In this document: positions 8,244 to 17,363 of the stretch, piece after piece | How the letters are laid out: every line of letters begins with the position of its first letter | Position numbering within the stretch: position 1 is the stretch's first letter | DNA from: Paraburkholderia sp. UYCP14C | Lineage (GTDB): Bacteria > Pseudomonadota > Gammaproteobacteria > Burkholderiales > Burkholderiaceae | DNA: 64,000 nucleotides | Assembly: GCF_004197395.1 (NCBI RefSeq) | Contig: NZ_SELS01000032.1 | Coordinates: 1-64,000 of the forward strand | Direction: 5' to 3' | Notes under the pieces: model-generated | Databases searched by the model: none | Told to the model about the DNA's origin: nothing | Seen by the model: only the letters and a program-made list of their open reading frames with translations | Position numbers and translations under genes: made by a program

Positions 8244-9281
8244 ATGTGGAGCTACATCCTCAAACGCCTGCTGCTGATGATCCCGACGCTGCTCGGCGTG
8301 CTGACGCTGACCTTCGTGGTGATCCAGTTCGTGCCGGGCGGTCCCGTCGAGCAGATGACGCACGAGTTGCGCAAGGGCGCGGAGGGCGCTTCGCCGTTCG
8401 GGCTGCGCTCGCATAGCGGCGTCGACGCGCAGCAGATCGCGCAACTCAAGCAGCTATACGGCTTCGACAAGCCGCCGCTCGAACGCTACGTGCTGATGCT
8501 CAAGCGCTTCGCGACCTTCGATCTCGGCCAGAGCTATTTCCGTCATCAGAGCGTGTGGTCGCTGATCGTGTCGAAGCTGCCGGTGTCGATCAGCATCGGG
8601 CTGTGGACGTTCTTTCTCACTTATCTGATATCGGTGCCACTCGGCATCGCGAAGGCGGTGCGCAACGGCTCGCACTTCGATCTCGCGACGAGCCTCGTCG
8701 TGCTGGTCGGCTACGCGATTCCCGGTTTCGTGCTCGGCGTGCTGCTGCTCGTGCTGTTCGGCGGCGGCACGTTCCTGCAGCTGTTTCCGCTGCGCAACCT
8801 CACTTCCGACAACTGGGACCAGCTGAGCCTCTTCGGCAAGATTCTTGACTATCTGTGGCATATCACGTTGCCGATCACCGCGTCGGTGGTGGGCAGCTTC
8901 GCGGTCGTCACGATGCTGACGAAAAACGCGTTCCTCGACGAAATCCGCAAGCAGTACGTGCTGACCGCGCGCGCCAAAGGTTTGTCCGAGCGGCGCGTAC
9001 TGTGGAAGCACGTATTTCGCAATGCGCTCTTGCCGCTGATCGTCAATTTCCCGGGTGCGTTCATCGGCGCGTTCTTCACCGGCAGCCTGCTGATCGAAAC
9101 GCTGTTCTCGCTCGACGGGCTCGGCTTGCTGTCGTACGAATCGGTGATGCGGCGCGACTATCCGGTCGTGCTCGGCACGCTGTACCTGTTCACGCTGATC
9201 GGCCTCGTCACGCGGCTGATCTCCGACCTTTGCTACGTGTGGGTCGATCCCCGCATCCAATTCGAACAACTGGAGCGCTGA
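8244..9281 (+). CDS. yejB: Peptide ABC transporter permease YejB
   Basis: Encodes 345 residues beginning MWSYILKRLLLMIPTLLGV, the typical N-terminal helix of DppB/OppB-like permeases. A periplasmic loop follows, then five further membrane segments with the cytoplasmic EAA-type motif around TARAKGLSERRVLWKHVFRNALLPL, which docks on the ATPase. A longer frame from 7998 has no coding logic because it overlaps yejA. The stop overlaps the yejE start (TGATG), so translation is coupled. It forms the membrane channel with YejE. Confidence 0.94.
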   Translation: MWSYILKRLLLMIPTLLGVLTLTFVVIQFVPGGPVEQMTHELRKGAEGASPFGLRSHSGVDAQQIAQLKQLYGFDKPPLERYVLMLKRFATFDLGQSYFRHQSVWSLIVSKLPVSISIGLWTFFLTYLISVPLGIAKAVRNGSHFDLATSLVVLVGYAIPGFVLGVLLLVLFGGGTFLQLFPLRNLTSDNWDQLSLFGKILDYLWHITLPITASVVGSFAVVTMLTKNAFLDEIRKQYVLTARAKGLSERRVLWKHVFRNALLPLIVNFPGAFIGAFFTGSLLIETLFSLDGLGLLSYESVMRRDYPVVLGTLYLFTLIGLVTRLISDLCYVWVDPRIQFEQLER

Positions 9282-10387
9282 TGAATCGAGCCCGCCTTTC
9301 CGCCGATGCGGCGGCGCGCACCGAACCCGCGCGCGCACTGATGTCGCCGTCGCCGGCGCGTCGCGTGTGGCGGCGTTTTCGCCAGCAGCGGCTCGGCTAC
9401 TGGAGCCTGATCATCTTCGTCGTCGCGTTCGCGGCAAGCCTCGTGGGGCCGCTGTGGTCGAACGACAAGCCGGTCGTCGTGCGCTACGACGGGCATCTGT
9501 ATTTCCCGCTCGTCAAGACCTACGCCGAGACCACCTTCGGTGGCGACTTCCCGACGCCGACCGACTATCTCGATCCGTACATCCGTCACCGCTTCGATAC
9601 GCCGGGCAACTTCGCGCTGTATCCGCCGAATCATTACTACTACGACACGCTCAATTACTTTTCGAAGGCGCCCAACCCGGCGCCGCCGTCGCGCGAGAAC
9701 TGGCTCGGCACCGACGACCGCGGCCGCGATCTGTTCGCGCGGCTGCTGTACGGCTTCGGCGTGTCGGTCGCGTTCGGCCTCGTGCTGACCGTGATCAGCA
9801 CGATCGTCGGTATCGTCGCGGGGGCGGTGCAGGGTTACTTCGGAGGTCGAACCGATATCGTCGGGCAGCGTCTGATCGAGATCTGGAACGCGATGCCGCA
9901 GCTGTATCTGCTGATCATCTTTTCGTCGATCTTCGAGCGCAGCTTCGCGCTGCTGATCGTGCTGCTGTCGCTGTTCAACTGGATCGGCCTGTCCGATTAC
10001 GTGCGCGCCGAGTTCCTGCGCAATCGCCAGCAGGACTATGTGCGCGCCGCGCGCGCGATGGGTCTGTCGCACTGGCAGATCATGTGGCGCCACGTGTTGC
10101 CGAACAGCCTGACGCCGGTCATCACGTTCCTGCCGTTCAGCATGAGCAGCGCGATTCTCGCGCTGACGAGTCTCGACTTCCTCGGCCTCGGCGTGCCGCC
10201 GCCGACACCGAGCCTGGGCGAGCTGCTCGCGCAGGGCAAGGCGAATCTCGACGCGTGGTGGATCTCGATGTCGACCTTCGGCGTGCTGGTGGCGATGCTG
10301 CTGCTGTTGACCTTCATGGGCGACGCGCTGCGCAACGCGCTCGACACGCGCATCTCCGATGCCATGCACGCCGGAGGTGGTCAATGA
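9281..10387 (+). CDS. yejE: Peptide ABC transporter permease YejE
   Basis: Encodes 368 residues of the DppC/OppC permease type. An N-terminal helix (about 38-57) is followed by a large periplasmic segment rich in Tyr and Pro, which is characteristic of YejE. A GTDDRGRDLFARLLYG motif and five membrane helices come next. The EAA loop is at ARAMGLSHWQIMWRHVLPNSL. It starts within the yejB stop and ends overlapping the yejF start by ATGA, so the three genes are translated as a unit. It pairs with YejB as the channel. Confidence 0.94.
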   Translation: MNRARLSADAAARTEPARALMSPSPARRVWRRFRQQRLGYWSLIIFVVAFAASLVGPLWSNDKPVVVRYDGHLYFPLVKTYAETTFGGDFPTPTDYLDPYIRHRFDTPGNFALYPPNHYYYDTLNYFSKAPNPAPPSRENWLGTDDRGRDLFARLLYGFGVSVAFGLVLTVISTIVGIVAGAVQGYFGGRTDIVGQRLIEIWNAMPQLYLLIIFSSIFERSFALLIVLLSLFNWIGLSDYVRAEFLRNRQQDYVRAARAMGLSHWQIMWRHVLPNSLTPVITFLPFSMSSAILALTSLDFLGLGVPPPTPSLGELLAQGKANLDAWWISMSTFGVLVAMLLLLTFMGDALRNALDTRISDAMHAGGGQ

Positions 10388-12015
10388 GCGCGCTGCCGCA
10401 AAGCGATCCGCGCTCGACGGATACGCCGCTGCTCGAACTCGACCATCTGCGCGTCGCGTTCGGCGACACGCTGGCCGTCGACGACGTCACGCTCGCGATC
10501 GCGCGAGGTGAACGCGTCGCGCTGGTCGGCGAGTCGGGCTCGGGCAAGAGCGTGACCGCGCTGTCGGTGCTGCGCCTGCTGAACGACGCGCAGGTGAGCG
10601 GCGCGATCCGCTTCGATGGCGAAGACCTGCTCGCGAAGAGCGAGCGCGCGATGCGCGGCCTGCGCGGCTCGGACATCGCGATGATCTTCCAGGAGCCGAT
10701 GACCGCGCTCAATCCTCTGTATACGATCGGCGACCAGATTGCCGAGACGATCGTCGTGCACGATGGCGTCAGCGCGAACGAGGCGGCGAAGCGCGCGGTC
10801 GCATTGCTTGCGCGCACCGGCATCGCCGAGCCGCAGAAGCGCGTGAACAGCTACCCGCATCAGCTGTCGGGCGGCCAGCGGCAGCGCGCGATGATCGCGA
10901 TGGCGCTCGCCTGCCGGCCGCGCCTGTTGCTAGCCGACGAGCCGACCACCGCGCTCGACGTGACGATCCGCGCCCAGATCGTCGAGCTGCTGCTGGAACT
11001 GCAACGCGACGAAGCGCAAAAGCGTGGCATGGCCGTGCTGTTGATCACGCACGACCTGAACCTCGTGCGCCACTTCGCGCAGCGCGTCGCAGTGATGGAG
11101 CGGGGCGTGCTGGTCGAAACCGGCACGGTCGAGCAGGTGTTCGAGGCGCCGCGCCATCCCTATACGCAGCGGCTGCTCGCGAGCCGGCCGCAGCGGGAGG
11201 TCGTGCCCGTGCTGCCGATCTCGCCGGTGCTGCTCGAAGCGCGCGGCGTGTCGGTCGACTTCAAAACGAAGCTGCCGGGCCTGCGTGGCTGGGTGGGGTC
11301 GGGGCGGTTTCGCGCGGTCAACGACGCGAACGTGTCGGTGCGCCAGGGCGAGACGCTCGGGATCGTCGGCGAGTCGGGTTCGGGCAAGTCGACGCTCGCG
11401 ATGGCACTGCTCGGTCTGCAGCGCACCGCGCACGGCGAGATCGAGTTTCAGGGCAGGGCGCTCGCGAGCTATCGCGGCGCCGAAAAGACCGCATTGCGCT
11501 CGAACATGCAGGTCGTCTTTCAGGATCCTTTTAGTTCGCTTTCGCCGCGACAGACGATCGAGCGGATCGTCGGCGAGGGGCTCGCGCTGCATCGGCCGCA
11601 GATGACCCCGCAGGCGCGGCGCGACAAGGTGCTCGCGGTGCTGCGCGAAGTCGGCATCGACCGTACGGCGCTGTATCGCTATCCGCACGAATTTTCGGGC
11701 GGCCAGCGGCAGCGCATCGCGATCGCGCGCGCGCTGGTGCTGGAGCCGCGCGTGCTGATCCTGGACGAACCGACCAGCGCGCTGGACGTCTCGATCCAGC
11801 AGCAGGTGCTCAAGCTGCTCACCGGCTTGCAGCACAAATACAATTTGGGCTTCGTGTTTATCAGCCACGACCTGGAAGTGATCGGCGCAATGGCGCACCG
11901 CGTGGTGGTAATGCAAAACGGATCGATCGTCGAGACGGGCGAAGTCGAGAAGATTTTTGCGGCGCCCGCGCATCCTTACACTCGAAAGCTGCTGAAAGCG
12001 GCGCTTGATCGTTGA
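10384..12015 (+). CDS. yejF: Peptide ABC transporter fused ATPase YejF
   Basis: Encodes 543 residues with two complete ABC ATPase domains in tandem. The first has Walker A GESGSGKS, signature [15 protein letters not shown] and Walker [13 protein letters not shown]. The second has [26 protein letters not shown] and [12 protein letters not shown]. The double-domain layout, equivalent to fused DppD and DppF, is what distinguishes YejF. It energises peptide import through YejBE. It overlaps yejE by four bases and is the last gene of the operon; the next gene has its own promoter. Confidence 0.95.
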   Translation: MSALPQSDPRSTDTPLLELDHLRVAFGDTLAVDDVTLAIARGERVALVGESGSGKSVTALSVLRLLNDAQVSGAIRFDGEDLLAKSERAMRGLRGSDIAMIFQEPMTALNPLYTIGDQIAETIVVHDGVSANEAAKRAVALLARTGIAEPQKRVNSYPHQLSGGQRQRAMIAMALACRPRLLLADEPTTALDVTIRAQIVELLLELQRDEAQKRGMAVLLITHDLNLVRHFAQRVAVMERGVLVETGTVEQVFEAPRHPYTQRLLASRPQREVVPVLPISPVLLEARGVSVDFKTKLPGLRGWVGSGRFRAVNDANVSVRQGETLGIVGESGSGKSTLAMALLGLQRTAHGEIEFQGRALASYRGAEKTALRSNMQVVFQDPFSSLSPRQTIERIVGEGLALHRPQMTPQARRDKVLAVLREVGIDRTALYRYPHEFSGGQRQRIAIARALVLEPRVLILDEPTSALDVSIQQQVLKLLTGLQHKYNLGFVFISHDLEVIGAMAHRVVVMQNGSIVETGEVEKIFAAPAHPYTRKLLKAALDR

Positions 12016-12069
12016 TTTTTCACCCTTCCCCAATTGAGTGCGTATGTCGATTGATTTTTCCTATTCCTT

Positions 12070-12098
12070 TTGACACGCAAATACTTACTGGCTAGTAT
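12070..12098 (+). promoter_or_regulatory. Sigma-70 promoter of the NlpC/P60 gene
   Basis: TTGACA at 12070-12075 and TAGTAT at 12093-12098 are separated by exactly 17 bases, near-consensus for the housekeeping sigma factor. The start codon is 54 bases downstream of the -10. Confidence 0.8.
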
Positions 12099-12151
12099 CG
12101 AGCAAACTTTTTTTCGTAGACCCCTGATTTTTTGGCAAAAACTACCGACCA

Positions 12152-12817
12152 ATGCAGCACAGAAACTTCACCCAGGCTTGCACGCGCGTCGTCGCCGGGA
12201 TGTTCATTGGCGTCTTGATGGCAGCAGCTCCCGGCGCGTTCGCCGACGAAGTCAGCAGTTTTAATCAGAATGCCTCGTATCCGACCACCAACGGCTCGGA
12301 TCCTCTCTCCCTCCTCACTCCGCAACCCAAGGCTGCCGACAGCAATAGCGGCGGCGCCAAATCATTCCTTTCCGGCATGGCCGGCAAAGCGGGCGACGTG
12401 GTGGTCGGCGCGCTGAACATGATCGGCGTTCGCTACCGTTGGGGTGGCAATACGCCCGATTCGGGGCTCGATTGCAGCGGTTTCGTGCGCTACGTGTTCC
12501 AGGACACGCTCGGTCTCGCGCTGCCGCGTCGTGCCGAGGAAATGAGCCGCATGGGCGAGAAGGTGCGCGTAAGCGACCTGAAGCCGGGCGATCTGGTGTT
12601 TTTCAATACGATGCGCCGCACGTTCTCGCACGTCGGCATCTATATCGGCGACAACAAGTTCGTGCACTCGCCGTCCACCGGCAGCACGATCCGGGTCGAC
12701 GACATGGATGACGGCTACTGGGAAAAACGCTTCACGGGTGCGCGTCGGATCGAGACCTCGTATGAGGCGGACGATCTGCGCAAGCGCGTGACCGCGACGA
12801 TCGGCGGAAATAACTGA
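12152..12817 (+). CDS. NlpC/P60 family peptidoglycan endopeptidase
   Basis: Encodes a 221-residue exported cysteine peptidase (C40) that cuts peptide bridges in peptidoglycan. Residues 1-31 form a signal peptide ending AFA, and a low-complexity linker reaches to about residue 75. The NlpC/P60 domain follows with catalytic Cys108 in LDCSGF, His160 in FSHVGIY and a third polar residue His172 in FVHSP. All three are present, so it should be active. It resembles E. coli MepS/MepH and could open the wall for growth. A strong promoter and terminator make it a single-gene unit separate from yejF. Confidence 0.9.
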   Translation: MQHRNFTQACTRVVAGMFIGVLMAAAPGAFADEVSSFNQNASYPTTNGSDPLSLLTPQPKAADSNSGGAKSFLSGMAGKAGDVVVGALNMIGVRYRWGGNTPDSGLDCSGFVRYVFQDTLGLALPRRAEEMSRMGEKVRVSDLKPGDLVFFNTMRRTFSHVGIYIGDNKFVHSPSTGSTIRVDDMDDGYWEKRFTGARRIETSYEADDLRKRVTATIGGNN

Positions 12818-12840
12818 TTCGGCGCTGAGCCTGGCGACAA

Positions 12841-12871
12841 AAAAGCCTGCTTCGTTCGAAGCAGGCTTTTT
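12841..12871 (+). terminator. Intrinsic terminator after the NlpC/P60 gene
   Basis: A 10-base perfect stem (GCCTGCTTCG / CGAAGCAGGC) with a 2-base apex is flanked by A and T runs, so it may also stop transcription from the convergent side. Confidence 0.88.
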
Positions 12872-12933
12872 GCATTCGGTGCGCGTTTTTTTGCTGGGGG
12901 GCGCACAGCCACCGTGCGCCACTCATACCGCTT

Positions 12934-13893
12934 TCAGGCTCCCATGCGCCGCGCGGCGAGCTTGCGCTGCAGCTCCGGCATCATCTTCGCGACCGCTTCT
13001 TCCCCGGCGAGAATTGCCGCGTTGCGCTGTGAGAAATCGCTGCCGCTCATTGCCGCGAGATTCGGCCGGATCACCACGTCGGCGTACTTGTCGAGTTCGT
13101 AGGCCTTGATCGTCTGGCCCATGATCGTGAAGGTCTGCATCAGCACATCGAACGAGCTTGCGGTGACGCCGGTCTCCGGTCGCTGCGAGATATCGACGGC
13201 GATCACGAAATCCGCGCCCATCTTGCGCGCGAACGACGCCGGTACCGGGCTTACGAGACCGCCATCGACATACTCGTGACCGCCGATCTTCACCGGCTCG
13301 AAAATCGACGGCACGCTGCACGACGCGCGCACCGCGATGCCGGTGTTGCCGCGCTGGAACAGGATCGGCTGGCCGGTTTGCAGATCGGTCGCGACCACGC
13401 CGAGCGGCCTCGCCATCTTCTCGATCGGGCGGTTGTTCAGCGTCGTGTTCAGGTAGTTCTGCAGCGCGACGCCCTGCAGGAAGCCGCGCGTACGAAACGG
13501 CATCGCCCAGTCGCTGATCGACGCTTCGTCCATGGAGAGCGCGAGCTTGTTCAGCGCGAAGCCGTTCATGCCCGACGCGTACAGCGCACCGACCACGGAG
13601 CCGGCGCTCGTGCCGACGACCAGATCGATCTGGATATTGCGCGCCTCGAGCGCCTTGATGACGCCGATGTGCGCAAAGCCGCGCGCGGCGCCGCCGCCGA
13701 GAGCGAGTGCGACACGCACCGGTTTCTGTTGCGCTTTCTCCGGCGTCGGAGCGGTCGGCGTCGCGGTGATCGGCGTGCCATCGAGTTTGCCGGCGGTCGT
13801 GGTGCAGGCGGCAAGCACCGCGGATGCAGCCGCCAGCGAAAAGCTGCGGCGGCTCAAACTGGGGGATGAGGGTTTCAACGAGTTCTCCAGCAA
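12934..13893 (-). CDS. Patatin-like phospholipase, lipoprotein (RssA-like)
   Basis: Encodes 319 residues with a patatin/RssA serine hydrolase domain. The oxyanion loop is GGGAARGFAH (about 67-76), the nucleophile Ser96 lies in GTSAGS and the catalytic Asp210 in VDGG, so the Ser-Asp dyad is complete. The N-terminus combines a twin-arginine pattern (SRRSFSL, residues 14-20) with a lipobox LAAC at Cys30, suggesting a lipid-anchored periplasmic or outer-membrane enzyme. The substrate is presumably a phospholipid or acyl ester. The gene is convergent with the NlpC/P60 gene. Confidence 0.88.
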   Translation of the reverse strand: MLENSLKPSSPSLSRRSFSLAAASAVLAACTTTAGKLDGTPITATPTAPTPEKAQQKPVRVALALGGGAARGFAHIGVIKALEARNIQIDLVVGTSAGSVVGALYASGMNGFALNKLALSMDEASISDWAMPFRTRGFLQGVALQNYLNTTLNNRPIEKMARPLGVVATDLQTGQPILFQRGNTGIAVRASCSVPSIFEPVKIGGHEYVDGGLVSPVPASFARKMGADFVIAVDISQRPETGVTASSFDVLMQTFTIMGQTIKAYELDKYADVVIRPNLAAMSGSDFSQRNAAILAGEEAVAKMMPELQRKLAARRMGA

Positions 13894-14364
13894 CGGCGCG
13901 GGCGACGCAGGCGGCGTCGCGCGTACCGCGATCAGGCTGAGGTCAGACCAGGCGGATCACCGACGGCGATTCCGCGCGCTGTGGAGGTGTTCACTCCGTA
14001 TTAGAGCGATGTGCATTAAGCCCCCATCGCAGCGCGCGCACATCTTAATGCAAACGATCGGTTCGCGCGGTCCGCTGTAATGAAACGTTGCAGAGGAAGT
14101 ATTCGGAACTGGCGCCGTGTCCTTTCAAGGCGGGTTCGGCGAGCGCAGGTAGGGCAGGCGCTGGTGTCCCGACGCCGCTCGCGCAACCGTCTTACGCCGT
14201 TCTGACGAGGGCGGCATCCCGCGTGTGGACGGTATAATTCGACTCTTGCACTTATTTCCGTCGTGGCCGTGCGCGACATCGCGCTCAGCATGGGCACGCT
14301 TCGCTGCCGCGCTTCGCAATCATGTCCGCCTGAGCGCCGGCGCCCGTTTTCCGAGTAACCGCTA
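13894..14364. other. 471-base divergent gap between patatin gene and gltX
   Basis: No gene is supported here. The gap holds a 9-base inverted repeat (TGCATTAAG at 14012-14020, CTTAATGCA at 14044-14052) about 120 bases upstream of the patatin gene. It also holds a consensus TATAAT at 14233-14238 on the plus strand, likely the -10 box for gltX, for which I cannot find a good -35. The leader to the gltX start would be about 125 bases. Confidence 0.5.
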
Positions 14365-15774
14365 ATGACCACCTCCGTTCGCACCCGTTTCGCACCGAGT
14401 CCCACTGGCTTCATCCACCTGGGCAACATCCGCTCCGCGCTGTATCCGTGGGCATTCGCGCGCAAGATGAAAGGGGCCTTCGTGCTGCGGGTCGAGGACA
14501 CCGACCTCGAGCGTTCCACGAGCGAATCCGTCGACGCGATTCTCGAAGGCATGGCATGGCTCGGCCTCGATTACGACGAAGGCCCGTTCTACCAGATGCA
14601 GCGCATGGACCGCTACCGCGAAGTGCTGAAGCAGATGCAGGAGGCGGAGCTCGTCTACCCGTGCTACATGTCCACCGAAGAGCTCGACGCGCTGCGCGAG
14701 CGCCAGCGCGAAGCGGGCGAAAAACCGCGCTACGACGGCACCTGGCGCCCTGAGCCGGGCAAGGTGCTGCCGCAGCCGCCCGCGGGCGTGCAGCCCGTGA
14801 TGCGTTTTCGCAATCCGCTGAGCGGCGTGGTCGCGTGGGACGACGCGGTGAAAGGCCGCATCGAAATCTCGAACGAGGAACTCGACGACCTCGTGATCGC
14901 CCGTCCTGACGGCACGCCGACGTATAACTTCTGCGTCGTCGTCGACGATCTCGACATGCGCATCACGCACGTGATCCGCGGCGACGATCACGTCAACAAC
15001 ACGCCGCGTCAGATCAACATTCTGCGCGCGCTTGGCGGCGAGCCGCCGGTGTATGCGCACCTGCCGACCGTTCTGAACGAGCAGGGCGAGAAGATGAGCA
15101 AGCGCCACGGCGCGATGAGCGTCATGGGTTATCGCGATGCGGGGTATCTGCCGGAAGCGGTCGTCAACTATCTGGCGCGCCTCGGCTGGTCGCATGGTGA
15201 CGCGGAGATTTTTACGCGCGAGCAGTTCGTCGAGTGGTTCGATCTCGAGCATCTCGGCAAGTCGCCGGCGCAGTATGACCATGACAAGCTGAACTGGCTC
15301 AATGCTCACTACATCAAGGAAGCCGACAACGCACGCCTCGCCGAACTGGCAAAACCGTTCTTCGCGGAGCTCGGCATCGACGAAGCCACTCTCGCGCAAG
15401 GTCCGGATTTGACAGGAGTGGTGGGCCTGATGAAGGATCGTGCGTCGACCGTGAAGGAGATCGCGCAAAACGCCGCGATGTTCTATCGCTCGCCGGCACC
15501 CGATGCCGAATCGCTCGCACAGCACGTGACCGACGCGGTTCGTCCTGCACTCGCTGATCTGGCTGCGGCGTTGAAGACGGTGGAGTGGACCAAGGAGGCG
15601 ATCGCCGCCGCGCTGAAGGCCACGCTTGGCGCGCACAAGCTGAAGATGCCGCTGCTCGCGATGCCGGTGCGTCTGCTGGTGGCGGGGACGACGCATACGC
15701 CGTCGATCGATAGCGTGCTGATGCTGTTCGGTCGCGAGGTCGTCGTTAGTCGTATTGAAAAAGCGCTCGTCTGA
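14365..15774 (+). CDS. gltX: Glutamyl-tRNA synthetase
   Basis: Encodes 469 residues of class I GluRS, which charges tRNA-Glu and feeds translation and tetrapyrrole synthesis. The HIGH-type motif lies in [11 protein letters not shown] (residues 11-21) and the KMSKR loop at 243-247. The C-terminal all-alpha anticodon-binding domain is complete. Length matches the bacterial norm of about 470. The gene is followed within 120 bases by a tRNA cluster that contains two copies of its own substrate tRNA-Glu. Confidence 0.97.
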   Translation: MTTSVRTRFAPSPTGFIHLGNIRSALYPWAFARKMKGAFVLRVEDTDLERSTSESVDAILEGMAWLGLDYDEGPFYQMQRMDRYREVLKQMQEAELVYPCYMSTEELDALRERQREAGEKPRYDGTWRPEPGKVLPQPPAGVQPVMRFRNPLSGVVAWDDAVKGRIEISNEELDDLVIARPDGTPTYNFCVVVDDLDMRITHVIRGDDHVNNTPRQINILRALGGEPPVYAHLPTVLNEQGEKMSKRHGAMSVMGYRDAGYLPEAVVNYLARLGWSHGDAEIFTREQFVEWFDLEHLGKSPAQYDHDKLNWLNAHYIKEADNARLAELAKPFFAELGIDEATLAQGPDLTGVVGLMKDRASTVKEIAQNAAMFYRSPAPDAESLAQHVTDAVRPALADLAAALKTVEWTKEAIAAALKATLGAHKLKMPLLAMPVRLLVAGTTHTPSIDSVLMLFGREVVVSRIEKALV

Positions 15775-15844
15775 TCCGCTGCCGGCGCGCATGAGAAGAC
15801 TTGCATGCAGCCGGAAAAAATCGCATGTAATTGCTCAAAGGGTA

Positions 15845-15873
15845 TTTACAAAGCGCAAATCGCCCTCTAGAAT
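15845..15873 (+). promoter_or_regulatory. Promoter of the tRNA cluster
   Basis: TTTACA (15845-15850) and TAGAAT (15868-15873) are spaced 17 bases apart and end 20 bases before the first base of tRNA-Ala, as expected for a stable-RNA promoter. Confidence 0.75.
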
Positions 15874-15893
15874 CTCGTTTCTCTGATGTGCGC

Positions 15894-15969
<76 letters not shown>

Positions 15970-16023
15970 ACAGAGCAGAGAAGTTAAAGTAGTTAAGAAG
16001 TCTGAAGGTTGTAGAAAAAAGAC

Positions 16024-16052
16024 TTCACAAATCGCAGAAATGTAGTTAAAAT
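16024..16052 (+). promoter_or_regulatory. Second promoter candidate inside the tRNA cluster
   Basis: TTCACA (16024-16029) and TAAAAT (16047-16052) are 17 bases apart in an AT-rich stretch about 105 bases before the first tRNA-Glu. It would let the Glu/Asp genes be transcribed independently of tRNA-Ala. Confidence 0.5.
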
Positions 16053-16156
16053 AGCGGTCTTCGCAGTTGACGAGAAAACAGCTTCGCGAATTAACTGAAA
16101 AGTTAGCGAGAGTTGATCAAGTCGAAAGCGAATTAAGACGGATCTGAAAAGATTTT

Positions 16157-16232
16157 GTCCCCTTCGTCTAGAGGCCTAGGACATCACCCTTTCACGGTGA
16201 GTACAGGGGTTCGAATCCCCTAGGGGACGCCA
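16157..16232 (+). tRNA. tRNA-Glu (anticodon TTC), copy 1
   Basis: A 76-base tRNA with acceptor GTCCCCT/AGGGGAC, anticodon stem-loop TCACC-CTTTCAC-GGTGA reading TTC, T-arm GGTTCGAATCC and encoded CCA. It is identical in sequence to the second copy at 16461. Confidence 0.95.
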
Positions 16233-16322
16233 AACATCAGCGTCGCTTTAGTATTCGAGTAGTAGTAAAGCGGCGCAGCTTGCAGAGAACTAACCGACGC
16301 TCGCAAGCAAGGTGTAAAGACT

Positions 16323-16399
16323 GGAGTGGTAGTTCAGTCGGTTAGAATACCGGCCTGTCACGCCGGGGGTCGCGGGTTCGAGTCCCGTCCACTCCGCCA
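16323..16399 (+). tRNA. tRNA-Asp (anticodon GTC), copy 1
   Basis: A 77-base tRNA with acceptor GGAGTGG/CCACTCC, anticodon stem CCGGC/GCCGG with loop CTGTCAC reading GTC, and encoded CCA. It differs from copy 2 by a compensated acceptor pair and two loop bases. Confidence 0.95.
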
Positions 16400-16402
16400 G
16401 AC

Positions 16403-16437
16403 AAAGCCCGTTCACACATACCTGAACGGGCTTTTTC
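16403..16437 (+). terminator. Intrinsic terminator after tRNA-Asp copy 1
   Basis: A stem of about 12 pairs (AAAGCCCGTTCA / TGAACGGGCTTT) followed by T. It lies between the two Glu/Asp pairs, so the second pair may depend on read-through or a weak promoter of its own. Confidence 0.8.
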
Positions 16438-16460
16438 ATTAAAGGTGTAAGCAGTACGTT

Positions 16461-16536
16461 GTCCCCTTCGTCTAGAGGCCTAGGACATCACCCTTTCACG
16501 GTGAGTACAGGGGTTCGAATCCCCTAGGGGACGCCA
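16461..16536 (+). tRNA. tRNA-Glu (anticodon TTC), copy 2
   Basis: A 76-base exact duplicate of the tRNA-Glu at 16157, with encoded CCA. It begins 24 bases after the preceding terminator. Confidence 0.95.
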
Positions 16537-16616
16537 GAACATCGGCGTCGTTCGGTTGGAAGTTTGAACGGTGCAGCAGGCTGGGAGCATAGCTCGCAGG
16601 CTGCGATGCAAAATCC

Positions 16617-16693
16617 GGAGCGGTAGTTCAGTTGGTTAGAATACCGGCCTGTCACGCCGGGGGTCGCGGGTTCGAGCCCCGTCCGCTCCGCCA
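16617..16693 (+). tRNA. tRNA-Asp (anticodon GTC), copy 2
   Basis: A 77-base tRNA with acceptor GGAGCGG/CCGCTCC, anticodon GTC and encoded CCA. The T-A pair of copy 1 in the acceptor stem is a C-G pair here, so the helix is kept. Confidence 0.95.
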
Positions 16694-16701
16694 GATTTGA
16701 G

Positions 16702-16733
16702 AAAGCCCACTTCGCAAGAAGTGGGCTTTTTTT
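16702..16733 (+). terminator. Terminator of the tRNA cluster
   Basis: A perfect stem of 12 pairs (AAAGCCCACTTC / GAAGTGGGCTTT) with loop GCAA, followed by seven T. Confidence 0.88.
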
Positions 16734-16843
16734 ATTTCTACTGCCCATTGCCGGCCGCCACCCGGAAAGCTCGGGACAAACAGCCATTGCCAGCACGCGT
16801 GGCCTGTTTTAACGTTGATCCGACTCATCCTCGCGGTCCTGCC

Positions 16844-17308
16844 ATGTTCGATCCCACCGAAGCCCCGTCACCGTTTCATCTGCGTACGGCCAGCATGGAT
16901 GATTTCGAGTTTGCCGAGGCGCTGACCCGCAACAACATGGGCGGCTACTATCGCCGGCATCATCTGATGTGGCGCAGCGATCTGTTTCTTGGCAGCTGGC
17001 GCGAATCGGAGAATTTCATTCTCGAAGTGGATGGCGTGCCGATGGGCGTGCTGCGCATCACCGAGGAAGGTGATTCGCTGCATATTCGCGACGTGCAGAT
17101 TGCCGAAGGATATCGGCGGCTCGGCGCCGGCACGTTTCTGCTCGACATCTCACATCAATGGGCGCGCGAGCGTGGGCTGCGCGAGTTGCAGTTGCGCGTA
17201 TTCGTCGACAATCCGGCGGCGCGGCTCTATCAGCGCAAGGGCTACAAGCTCGCCGGCCCGCGGCTCGCGCAGCTAGGCGCGATCCGTCATCTGGCGCGGC
17301 GGGTTTGA
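16844..17308 (+). CDS. GNAT family N-acetyltransferase
   Basis: Encodes 154 residues from the ATG at 16844; an upstream frame from 16697 runs through the tRNA terminator and is rejected. The GNAT fold is recognisable: the beta-strand MGVLRITEEGDSLHIRDVQIAE leads into the acetyl-CoA pyrophosphate loop at EGYRRLGAGTFLL. The C-terminal FVDNPAARLYQRKGYKLAG is the usual NxxAxxxYxxxGF signature. The acceptor substrate is unknown. It stands alone, convergent with the AraC regulator gene. Confidence 0.85.
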   Translation: MFDPTEAPSPFHLRTASMDDFEFAEALTRNNMGGYYRRHHLMWRSDLFLGSWRESENFILEVDGVPMGVLRITEEGDSLHIRDVQIAEGYRRLGAGTFLLDISHQWARERGLRELQLRVFVDNPAARLYQRKGYKLAGPRLAQLGAIRHLARRV

Positions 17309-17363
17309 GGCGGGCCGGCGCGGCCTCCATCGACCGCCAACGCGCACCGCCATGCATCGCCGT

